Of a DNA stretch of 64,000 bases, positions 35,481-46,383 are shown in pieces. Source of the DNA: Poecilobothrus nobilitatus (Eukaryota > Arthropoda > Insecta > Diptera > Dolichopodidae); NCBI GenBank assembly GCA_947095535.1, contig OX352772.1, forward strand, positions 275,910,336 through 275,974,335, in the 5' to 3' direction. A program made the translations under genes and the position numbers. The notes under the pieces are model-generated. The model saw nothing but the letters and a program-made list of their open reading frames with translations. It ran no database searches and was not told the DNA's origin. Numbering within the stretch: the stretch's first letter is position 1; each line of letters opens with the position of its first letter.

Positions 35481-36522
35481 TATACCCTACACTTAAAGTA
35501 TATGGTATATTAACTTTGGTATGGTGTTTGTAACCACCAAAAGGAAGCGAGTTAGATATGGATATGAATATATATTCTGAATCAGGATCACCTCTTGAGT
35601 CGAGTTAGCGATGTCCGTCCGTTCGCACGATAACTCAAAAACTAGTGAAGCTATCTTGATGAAATTTACATAGTAGGTTACTAATTACGAAAGCAAGGCT
35701 AAGTTCGAATCTGGACAAAATCTGTCCATGGGTTCGAGCATCTCCCATACAACTCCTAAAACCGAATACCCATATCTTCGAAATTAATAGAGATAGAAAC
35801 TTAAAATTTTGTACGAGGGTGTGTTTTCCTGAATCCCTGATATCCCTAAAATTTGAGATGAATTAGAGTGGTTGTTTGGGTACCTCCCACACAACTCTCA
35901 AAATCGAACAATCATATATTCGAAATTAATGAAGATAGTATCTTCAAATTTGGTACTAGGGTGTTGTTTCCTGAATCCCTGATTTGTCAAAATTTGAGAT
36001 GAATTGGAGGAGTTGTTCGGGTACCTCCCATACAACTCCCAAAACCGAACAAGCATATCTTCGAAATTAATAAAGATAGAAACTGCAAATTTGATACGAG
36101 GGTGTTGTTTCCTGAATCCCTGATTTGCCTAAAATTTCAGATGAATTGGAAAGGTTGTTCGGGTATCTCCCACACAGCTCCCAAGACCGAATAAGCATAT
36201 CTTCGAAATTAATAAATATAAAAACTCGAAATTTGATATAAAAGGGTTCTATCATGTTCTGATGATGTCTCTAAAATTTGAGATGAATTGTGGTGGTGGC
36301 CCGCGTGCCTTCACACACTTCCCAATATCTAACAAGCATATCTTCGAATTTAATAAAGATAGAAACCTGAAATTTTGTGCAAAGTTTGTAAAAGCATTTA
36401 TTTTTTTAGCTTATATTAAATACCTAACTAAAATAACTTATGGATTTTTAATTTAATTTGAATTTTTTAGGTGTAGGGTATAAATAAGTCGGTTACATCG
36501 ACTTACTGTTACATTTACTTGT
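35481..36522 (-). mobile_element. Helentron-like (DINE-1/HINE-like) element, copy 4, different internal monomer
   Basis: Shares both ends with copies 1-3: on the minus strand ACAAGTAAATGTAACAG from 36,522, the CGACTTATT hairpin and CCTACACCTAAA repeat, and at 35,481-35,640 the TATACCCTACACTTAAAG hairpin, AACCACCAAAAGGAAGCGAG and the core block. The interior differs: monomers of about 141-142 bp recur at 35,739, 35,881, 36,022, 36,164 and 36,305 (TACCTCCCAYACAACTCYC type). These resemble the first, single-copy unit of copies 1-3 (GGTACCCGAATTGCCACTCC). No transposase is present. Confidence 0.82.
35739..36330 (-). repeat. Tandem array of about 141-bp monomers in copy 4
   Basis: Five units with spacings 142, 141, 142 and 141, each with CATACAACTCC-like start, a CATATCTTCGAAATTAATAA block and TGTTTCCTGAATCCCTGAT. 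Confidence 0.88.
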
Positions 36523-38150
36523 TTTCATTTAAAAAATGGTGATGTACACAAAAATTTTTTTTTGATTTTCTGCAAAGCAAGCTATAAAATTAATTTATTT
36601 GTCTTTTTTTTTTATTCTGGAAAAATTTTATTAGTTTCTCACACAAAAAGTGTACACTGAATGCTGAAAATTTTTTTCACTAACTGTCAATTCACCTAAG
36701 TGTTAGGTTAAGAATTTCTGAAAATATATGTTTTGAAAGTTAATAGTATAAATATTTTTATCGAACACTACAATTAAAATTTACCATTGTATCTAGAAAT
36801 TCAACCAAATTGTATCTATGGAAATCGATCGATGGTAATTTTATAAAATTTATACAACTTTGAACGAAATTGCTGTGTATAATATAGTAATACCAAAGGA
36901 TTTTAATTATTTGACTAAAAGTTAAATAATATTAATAATGGATTAAATTTAATTAAAGGGATAATTAATTCTAGCTGTGTGTGTGGTTTGTTGTAGTTGT
37001 TTAAAACACACTTTGTACAAATAAAAATTAAAAAAATACTTTGAAACTTGTAAGTAATGGAGTGTGGTTCAGCGTTGTATATTTCCTGAACAAATATATT
37101 TTGTATAATATATATATTTTTTTTAATACTATAGATATAATCTTTTAGATAGCCTAAAAATAATCACTATTCTAATTTATTATAAAAAGTTAATTAGTTT
37201 AATTAGTTTTCGTAAGGATATTTATGTTGTTTTTTTTATTTATTTTTTATTTTCGCTATTTGATACAATTTTCACTATTCTTTTTATTATTTCTTTCTTT
37301 ATTTTTGTATTAATTAACTTTCATTTTCTTATTTGTATAATTTTTTTTCTACTTTTTTTATTGGCACTGAATGAGTGAAACTTGTATATAATAGCTAATT
37401 ATAGGCCTTAAACTAGTGAAATCTCTTACGCAGTATTCGTTTTATTTTTGTTTTATTTTCTACTATCGAGAAATGAAATCGAAAGTTAAGATAAAATGAA
37501 AAATGACATGTTTTTTTTTTAAATATTAATATAATTTCTGTTATATGGTGTATATTTAAAATGTCATTTTTGAAGTTGGAGAGACCAAAATGAAAAAAAA
37601 GAAAGTGAATTTCGAAAAAAAAAAAAGAAAAAATAGAAATAAAAATAAAAAATGTCAATAATGGTTTTTATTAATAATGAAATTTCAATTTAGGTTATTG
37701 TGTTATAAATAAAAATAAGAAAACAAAATCAATTTAAAAAAGTAGATTTTGTATTAATTATTAAGAAATATAAAAAAACCATATAGTTAATAACGACTTA
37801 AATATCAAATTTATATATTGCAGTTAAAATAATATCTACATGAAAATTCATGCTATAAATTAAATAAAAGAAATTTCAGATTCTTAAGTATTTATTCTGA
37901 TTAATGAAATATTTTATGACAATGTTCTTAGTTCTTAGTTAATTCAAAGATTCTTAAAAAGTTTGTATTTTAAATATTTTTTGTTTTGTTTTAAATAATT
38001 TTTTTAATTTAAAATTAATTAATATTTTTCTTTATATCCCATTGTAATATTTTAGTTTAATATTCCATTTACAAAAGTTGAATTACATAATTGTTATTAA
38101 TAGTCTATTATTAAACAATTTTATATTAAACTAGTAATGTGTGCTGGCAT
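36523..38150. other. AT-rich spacer, no feature seen
   Basis: Low complexity. The ORF at 37,413-37,658 (-) is poly-Phe/Lys from homopolymers and is not called. Confidence 0.55.
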
Positions 38151-38187
38151 TGCAAGCGTCAAACAGATGATTAAATCGCATCGCATC

Positions 38188-38620
38188 GATCTTTTTAATG
38201 ATACCCCACGTGATAATATACCGTTGTCTTTTATATTAAGGGCTCATAAACGATCTCAGAGACCAAAAAGGGCGTCCTAGAATACTGGTCCCCAAACTAA
38301 AGCTCGCCAAGATCTTTTCAATGATACCCCACATGATCATATACAGCTGATTTTATATCAAGGGCTTATAAAAGCTTTCTGCCCAAGTTTATCCTAAAAC
38401 CAAAGTCCCGAAACAAAAGTTGTCAAGCTCGCCAAAACCTTTTTAATGATACCACACATGATAATATACAGCTTACTTTTATATTAAGGGCTTATAAACG
38501 GTTTGAGGGACCAAAAAAGGCGCTCTAGAATACTGGTTTTCAAACAAAAGTTGAAGAACTCACCAAGATCTTTTTAATGATACCACATAGGACGATATTA
38601 GGTTATAAATATTGAAATCC
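38188..38620. repeat. Minisatellite, about 125-bp unit, 3.4 copies
   Basis: GATCTTTTTAATGATACC or a close variant occurs at 38,188, 38,311, 38,436 and 38,567 (spacings 123, 125 and 131), each followed by CACATGATAATATA.., AGGGCTTATAAA and AGACCAAAAAGGGCG. Less AT-rich than its surroundings. May be the core of another tandem-repeat-bearing transposon; no ends were identified. Confidence 0.88.
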
Positions 38621-38689
38621 CCATACAACATATAAAGGGCTAAAAGGGCTCCTTTGGAAGATGTAATTAACAAAAAAACATTTAAACAT

Positions 38690-38785
38690 CCATTTTGCTA
38701 AATGTCTTTTTGTTAAGTGTTTGTTTCTTTAAGTGCTTTTTTGCGAAATGTCCACTGATCAAATGTCCAGCTGCTAAATCAAAAT
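38690..38785. repeat. Short minisatellite, 15-17-bp unit (TCCxTTTTGCTAAATG)
   Basis: Six successive diverged units end in AAATG/AAGTG: TCCATTTTGCTAAATG, TCTTTTTGTTAAGTG, TTTGTTTCTTTAAGTG, CTTTTTTGCGAAATG, TCCACTGATCAAATG, TCCAGCTGCTAAATC. The same unit occurs at 3,117-3,160. Confidence 0.75.
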
Positions 38786-38825
38786 TACGGTATCTGAAAA
38801 TAAATTTTTATTAAATATATCACAT

Positions 38826-39215
38826 TCTTTTTTTTTTTTTTCTTTATTTTAAATATCAGTTTTACAGAATAGTTTACAATTTACATATATAAATTTGTAA
38901 TTTGAACAATTAGGACCTTCGTCTAAGCTGTGCGGTCGCATAATTTAGTAGATGCATATTATAACACCCTTTTTTGTATACTGCATGTTACTGTAAGTGT
39001 CATTACAATGTGTTTGTTGCTTTCTGTTGAATAGGTATGTTTTAAAAAGATTTAACTGGTTGTTACTAAAATTTAATTGTGACAATTTGAAAAGGAGTAT
39101 ATTGTGATCGACACAATCAAATACTTTTTGTAAGTCTATAAAAAGACAAGCAGTGTACTTTTTTTTATCCAGACTTTTCGATATGAAATCAGATAGAGCC
39201 AGATAAGCTCTGGCT
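38826..39215 (-). pseudogene. LINE relic: reverse-transcriptase motif A fused to 3' UTR
   Basis: The minus strand reads ARAYLALSDFISKSLDKKKY, then ACLFIDLQKVFDCVDHNILL and FKLSQLNFSNNQL, in one frame from about 39,210 down to 38,950. FIDLQKVFDCVDH is the reverse-transcriptase block with the first catalytic Asp (consensus FIDLKKAFDTVDH). After NRKQQTHCNDTYSNM the polymerase homology stops and short 3'-UTR-like sequence runs to a poly(A) tail (T-run at 38,829-38,841), so most of the polymerase, including FADD, was lost by an internal deletion. Non-functional. Confidence 0.85.
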
Positions 39216-40585
39216 AAAGAAAAAAATAAACTATTGAACGAGATTTTGAGGAAACTGAATTTTGAATAATGGAATTTTCAAAACCGGAATTTCGTACCTA
39301 ACACGTGCGTGTTAATTTCCTAAAAAATTATGGTCACATCGCAAGTATATAGTGTCTAAGAGGAAATTTTAAAACGGGTCCGAATGTAGAAAAATGACTT
39401 ACTTAAAAAATTTAATAAACGAATAATGAGAGTAATATACATATGTATTTTATATTAGAAATGTAATTTTTTTAATATTTTAAAGTACATAAAATAAAAA
39501 GTTAATAACGACTACGACAAATCGAAATAACCAAATGAATTAAATTAAAAATTATATAGTTACAGCTCTATAATGTACAATTATAGTTAGTATATGCATA
39601 CATAAAATGAAATTATATAATTTTTATATATTAATTATTTTCCATTTAAATTCCTAAGAAAATTAAAAAAAAAAAATGTTCTTACATTTTCTTAGAAATA
39701 TCTATTAAATTATATCCTTCCCTAACTAATAATAATAATATTATGTGATATATTATAATCTATTATTACAAGAAAATTTTATAATTAAATAAAAATAAAT
39801 AAATGTATGTATGTATGATACATGTATGTATAAATATTATACATACATACATGTATCAGATTAGTAGAAGTAACAAAATTAAAAATTTTTAAAGGAACCC
39901 CCGAATACAATATAAAAAAATTTAAGAATAAGATGAAATTTTATTTCATAATTTATAAATTGAATTCATAAAGTAAACTTAAAAAGTAATTTTATGAACT
40001 TTAATTTGTAGTTTTTTTAAAGCAAAGATAATGACTCACATTTCATTATATGTGATTAAAGCTTTAAAATAACTTTAATATTTTTTTACGACTTAAAATT
40101 AAAAATAATACATATAACTTAGAACTTTAAAATATTTAAATATTAATTTAATAATTTTGTTTATAGGTACAAAAGTTTTAATTTACTTTTTAAATATAAT
40201 GTATATGTATGTATTTTTAAAACGAATCAGATTAACTTGAGTAATGCATTCTCTAAAATAGTCACGTACATTTGCAACTTTCAAAATCTAATACTATATT
40301 ATAACTCTAGATAATCTTGTCTAAAATTATTTATATTTAAATTTAAATTTTTTTATTTTGTTAATAAATTTTAATTTTGTGTTTATCTTAAATAAAATAG
40401 ATTTGTATATCCTAGATTTGAAATTTACCTTATATAAAACGTGGAAAGTGTCTAAATGTTTTATGTATTTTAACAGTGTATAATGGTACTACTAAAAACA
40501 ATAAAGATTTATGTAGTTCAAGTTCACAATTGAATATATTCATATTCATAAAGTTGTGATAAGTATTGTAGTATTTAATCCTTCA
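39216..40585. other. AT-rich spacer with a hairpin
   Basis: At 39,816-39,858 TGATACATGTATGTATAA faces its near-complement TTATACATACATACATGTAT, a long TATG/CATA hairpin. No genes are visible. Confidence 0.55.
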
Positions 40586-40830
40586 ATATCAGTACCAGTA
40601 CCATTCACTTTTATTGATATTTTTTTAATTACTAGTATCTGTATGACATATTGTTATAAAATACTTACAACAAAGCAGTATTAGTTTAACACCAGTTTTG
40701 TTATTAGTTCTACCAGTATTAGTTATCACCAGCACGACTAGTAAATCGCCAGTACCACCCGTAAATCATCAGTACAATAAGTAAATCGGACGAGTAAAAA
40801 TTATACAATACATAATTACTGGTACTGAAA
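40586..40830. mobile_element. Possible short MITE with CAGTACCAGTA ends
   Basis: TTCAATATCAGTACCAGTAC at the left and TAATTACTGGTACTGAAAAA at the right give inverted ends (CAGTACCAGTA / TACTGGTACTG). The 220 bases between contain further CAGTA/ACCAG motifs. No target duplication is certain, so it could also be a local inverted repeat. Confidence 0.4.
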
Positions 40831-43436
40831 AATCAATAACTTTGATTTAAATCTAAAAATTGTTACAAACATCTTATTTCTTATTATTTATTAAAATAAA
40901 TACAAATAACTATTGTTTAAGGTCTAAATCACAAAAAAAAAAATAATTAAAATGTAATTCACAATCTTTTTAAAAGAAAAAAAATTGAATTTAAAAATTT
41001 AATTTTATATAATATTAGACGATGGACTATACACCGCATAGAAAGTGAGAATTTATTTAATTTATTGTTATAGTTGTCTTAGCAAATTATAATGAAAAAT
41101 ATCCTATTTAAGTATTATTTTTTTATTTTTATTTTTTTTTTTTTTATGTTTCATTTTTAATAATTTTAAACGAATTATTTTAATTTTCATTTTGCACTTA
41201 TTACATTTCTATCATTTTGTACCTATGCACATATCGCCGCAAGTAGTCGTAATTGTAAATGATTATTAATTCCAAGAAGAAGAAAAAAAACGTACACAAA
41301 ATTTTATTATAAATATTCTCAATGTCTGGCAGTGTTACCGTTTATAATTTTATTTATTAAATTTCAGTAAAATATTCATTACTTTCATCACATCTGCTTT
41401 TTAAAATTATATGATAAAACCAAAAAATTATACAATAATATAATATATCTACTAAAAAACATTAAAATTTATTATAAATAATACTTTTTAAATTTTATTA
41501 TCAATTGAATATAAAACAGTTTGTTAATTCACAAAATTTTTATATATTATTATTATTATTTATTTATTTCTCATATTATGTATATACATATTTCTTTCCT
41601 TATGCCATATATTTACAGAGATGCAGTTATTCTAATTTAACTTAATAACAGTAATTTTACATTTTAACAAATATTTACACTATTTACAGTTTATAAGGAA
41701 AACGAGAACAAAACCTTATATATGATTTTTTTTTTAAACTTAACTTAATCTAAATATCTAACCTATCAAATTTTTATATAATTTTATTTGATTTCTGTCA
41801 AATTTTTTACATTTGGTGTTTCAAATAAACTCCTTGTTAATAAATGAAGTAATTCTCTTAATATCGCATATTAAATTAAAAAATTTTCCATCTCAATTTA
41901 ATAATTCTCAATAAAATCAGATTTTTTTTCTTTTTAATCCATGGTAACACTTACACTTTATTACTTGTTTATATTTTGTACTATGTAAAAAATATAGTTA
42001 AGTACAGTGTCGAAATTAAAATGATTAAATGTGTGTAGGTAGGTTTACATTAGGAAAATTATAGAAAATGCTGTAAGGTCATTTTTACTATATAATTTTA
42101 TGTAAATATCTAGTATATATACTGAGAAAGATAACAATAAAAAAAAATAAGAAAACAAATAATTTTGTTTAATTAAATAATTTAAAATTTATAAATTTAC
42201 AACAAAAATTTGTTGTTCTTGATGTTGTTTATTTATTTTTTTTAATTACCTTACATCAGATATTTTACATTTTAAATAACAAAAAAAAAATGAGTGATAT
42301 TGTAAAAAAAAATACTTCAATTACGAAACAATTTAATACGAGGACTAAAACTAAAAGTTTATAGAAATATGGATAAAAATATTTTTTTTTTTATTATTTT
42401 TCAAGTAATATATTTATGATATAAATGAATTACTTGAAAATCTTAAAAAGAAATTAATGACAGTTTGGATGAACTAGTATTTTGAGTGAACATTTGAGCC
42501 ACTTGGATATTATATTAATTTATAAGTACAAGAATTTATTAATTAGGTTCGTAGTCTAATTAATTAGGTCTAGGCTAATTTTCGAGGAAAAAATTAATTA
42601 AAAAAAGTTAAAGGTAACAATATAGTGTAAAAAACACAGTTCAAATAGGCGGAGGTTTGATTACAGAGTGTCACAATTATCGGATTTTTACTGTAACTCG
42701 TTTTTTTTTTACTAAAACTGACTCATTTTTAAATATTTAATATTTAGTTAAAAAAGAATTTTATAATATTTAAAATTGTTTAAAAAAAATATGTTTTGTA
42801 ATTGGTTTTTAATTTTTATATTTAAATTGAATCCCATTTTTATTTTTTATCTTAATTTATTTCATTAATTTAATTTTGTTTTGATGTTTAAATTATCTTT
42901 TCAACTTGTATAATTTCCAGTTTGAGTCTAATTATCTATGAATGAGTAATAGAATAAAGTAAGTACGTTAATTATCTATTTTAAAATACATAGTTTTGTT
43001 TTTTTTTCTTTTCTTTTTTCAATTATAATGATAAATGAAAAATAAATTACTTATAAAATATAGGTTAAAATAAAATCTAAATCTTACTTAACTTTCTTTA
43101 ATTACTTATGAAAATGTGTTAAAAATTAACAACTCATTTTTTTTTAACATTAATTTTTTTTTTTTTTTTTAATTGAAGGAATATTATTATACATCAAATT
43201 TTGTTTCATTTTTTCTTTTGTTTTTATTATAATAATAACTGATAAATTTTTGTAGAAAGTTTTTGTTCATTAAATTGTTTCGGTTTTAATTCATGTTCAT
43301 TTATGTACCATTTATTATTGAGTTTAAATTAATTTTAATAATTTGATCATAAATATAATGATGAATTTTGAATTAAAATATAATAGATAATTAAAAGTTT
43401 TTTTTTATGTTATTATATTTTAATAATACTTTTTAA
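40831..43436. other. AT-rich spacer, no feature seen
   Basis: Low-complexity DNA. At 42,540-42,580 a short direct repeat of TAATTAATTAGGT occurs. No coding signal. Confidence 0.55.
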
Positions 43437-43904
43437 ACCCATATGAACTATGTTCAAGGATATAATAAATTTGACATTACGTTCGTGACACCTTAAAGGA
43501 GTCGAGCTAGATATAGTGTCAAAGGTATGGATCGGCTCAGTAGCTGCCATACAACTTCTTTCTTTATATGGAAATAACTCAGTATCTATTCAAGCTAGGT
43601 ATCTTAGAAATAGAAATTTTGCAAATGAAGTTTTATAGCAACAACTTCTGTAAAACTTTGTTGTGCTGGTGCAACAGGTTCGGGTAGTTGCCATACAACT
43701 TCTCTTTTTAATTGAAAATAACTCAGTGTCTATTGAAGCTAGGTATCTGAAATTTAGTGAAGAGATGTCGAGCTACATGGCAACAACTTCTGCAACAATT
43801 TTCATAAATATATCTCTGTAGTTAACGTCGGTACTAAAACATCTGAAAGTTTTTAAAAGATGGTCAAGTTTTATAGAAACATGATATATTACGTTCATAC
43901 GGGT
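43437..43904. mobile_element. Helentron/DINE-like element, second family
   Basis: ACCCATATGAAC (43,437-43,448) at the left is the inverse of GTTCATACGGGT (43,893-43,904) at the right, with one mismatch, and both ends carry an ATTACGTTC. Inside, two diverged monomers about 144 bp apart start TAGCTGCCATACAACTTCT (43,542) and TAGTTGCCATACAACTTCT (43,686). The CACCTTAAAGGAGTCGAGCT stretch parallels the AAGGAAGCGAGTTAG box of copies 1-4. The CATACAACT start and unit length match the copy 4 monomers, so the two families look related. Confidence 0.6.
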
Positions 43905-46370
43905 AACCCAGAGTTGACACAGTCTACTCTACTGCACTCTTCTTCGTTTTTATGATATATACATTTCATTAATCAAATTGTAAAAACAATTACATACACA
44001 TATTTTTATGTTTAGATAAATAGATGTTTCCATAAATCTTATGATAGTTTTTTCAATTAAAAATATGTAATCTGATAATTTTTGAAGATAAAATAGTTTT
44101 ACATTAATATTTTAATTTTATTATCTTAAGCTAAAAATTATTTTTATTTTTGATAATTTTGAACTAACAGATAATATGATATTTAGTTTATCAAATGTTT
44201 TGTTAGGGTCATAAAAGTTACTTTAGTGGGATACATTTTGATTTATTGTCCTAAAAAATCTCTAAAAAATTTCTCAACTTGTTGTTGTTAGATGTTTTTT
44301 TTTTATTAAATGCAATTTCAATAAATACAATATTGTATATTGAAAAATTTTTTTCATCAAAACAAATTCTACAACTTTAATTAGTTTTAAATTTTAATTT
44401 TGCAATTACAATACAATAAAAAAAAAAATGTTTGATTCCATTAAATTTATTTTTATTTGTATTCATTTCAAATAACAAAAAATTAACAAATTATTTAAAA
44501 TTCTTGTGTAATTATTTTAATTTTAATGAAGCACAAAAAATAAAAAACAAGGGTTTATTTTTTTTTATTTCTAGACTTAAAAAAAGAAATAGCCTATTTA
44601 ATCGTTTCGATCAACAATTTTAAGCAAATGTATATACAGGGTGTTACAAAAAAATGTTTTTTTTTATAGAAATTTGGTAGATTAGACATTTCAAATACCT
44701 GCTGTCTTTCAGCTAATGATAATTTCTGGTCATAGCATTGCTATATGCGATATAATTAAAACAATCGACAATCATTATCTTTGATATGCCTTTGATACAA
44801 TAAAATTTACATTTTAGTAATTAGAATAAGAAAAAGTTGACAACATGTGATATGAGAATTGATGAAAGTAATGAATATTTTACTGAATATTTTTCATCTG
44901 TTCCAAGGCAGATTGTTATCAAAATTGGCTTTCATATCATCATTAAATCTTATCTTAAAGATTAATATCTTAAATTTTTGTTTTGTGGCTTGTTCATTCA
45001 TATGATTGATACCTTACTATATTATTCGATTAAGCCTTGATTTTGTCTGTTCTTACTTATTTTAATCTTTATTATAAACTTTTTCTTAGGTTGGATTTGA
45101 CGATACTTTTCATTTTTGAAGAACGAACATTTTATGGATATATTTTAATTAACTGGAAACTGCTTCAAGCATATATTTCATTCATAAAATAGTGTAAACT
45201 GAATAAGTAGTATTATTCATCTTAAGTTTTTCATTTATTTTTGTTCTTTCACTAATACTTTAAAAAAAATTAAGTTTAATGACCTGATTTTAGTTTTTAA
45301 TTGTAATCAGGATGTAAAAGCTGTAAAATAAACAAAATTAATTATGCAAACATTTCTTTAAAAGTACTTATTTTTATAAATTTCTTTTTTAAATTTTGAA
45401 ACAACCTGTATTATAAATTTTTTCAATAAAGAAAACGAAATGTAAAGTAAAAAAAAACCTTTAGCGAGTTTAATTACTATCAATACTCAGCGGTTAATAT
45501 AGCGGCTTACTATACTTTTTTTTTTATCACAATGTTAATTTTTCTTTTGCAATGTTTCACAAGGTTGTCAAGTGATTTTGTTTCTGTAATGACAACCTGA
45601 TTTTTTTAATTTGCTATGAACCCAAAAGGTAGTAAAATATGATCGTATAAAACAGTGTAAAAAAAATTTACATGACAAAAAATTATGACTTAAATAACTA
45701 ACAAGTAAAAAAAATTGAATTTGTAATTATACTTAAAACAAGTTAAATTAGTATGAGTATTTTATGTATCGCTTAAAATGTTTAAAAAAAAAAATGTTTA
45801 GAATATCGTTAATTTAAAAAAGAAAAGAAAAACTAAAATATGATGATTCTAGAGGGGAGACGATCATTTCCCAAACAGTATATTTAATTATATAAAAAAA
45901 AAATTTTTTTTGTTGATTTTAGTAAATTTGTTACTCTGGTTCTTCCGGTTTTAGAATTGAGAAAAAAAAAAAAATTTCAAAAGGTAATCAAGTATATTTT
46001 TGTGATATTGGACAAATTTGTAATTGTTTTTGTTTTTACTTAATTTTTTTATTTTATTTTGTTTAGTAAGTGTTAATACAAAAAGCGTTATTCTTACTTT
46101 TAATACTATCAGAATGTACCCATTTATTTTCTGGGTTATATTTCATAATTTTGTTTGCTAACAAATTATCAAGTTTCCGAAACAGAAGTTTTTTTTTTTA
46201 ATTTTAAATGCAAACACATAATATACATATACTGTGTTAGACAATAAATATATTATGTATACATTATGTTGTTGATAAATTAGTTTAATTAAAATTTCTT
46301 AATTTCAATTTTAATTTAATACAATTTTGTAAATTAATTCTACAATTTAAAGAATATAAATTTAATGATA
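43905..46370. other. AT-rich spacer with minor repeats
   Basis: ACAGGGTGTTACAAAAAAAT at 44,637 resembles ends of arthropod DNA transposons, but no partner end was found. A hairpin AGGTTGTCA / TGACAACCT sits at 45,562-45,598. The ORF at 44,432-44,623 has no recognisable motif. Confidence 0.45.
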
Positions 46371-46372
46371 GT

Positions 46373-46383
46373 CGCGCGCGCGC
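46373..46383. repeat. (CG)n run in AT-rich DNA
   Basis: CGCGCGCGCGC, an alternating purine-pyrimidine GC tract able to adopt Z-DNA, surrounded by hundreds of bases of AT-rich sequence. Confidence 0.9.

Noticed and set aside
44637..44660. ACAGGGTGTTACAAAA, resembling a DNA transposon end
   Set aside because: No matching inverted end or target duplication found nearby.
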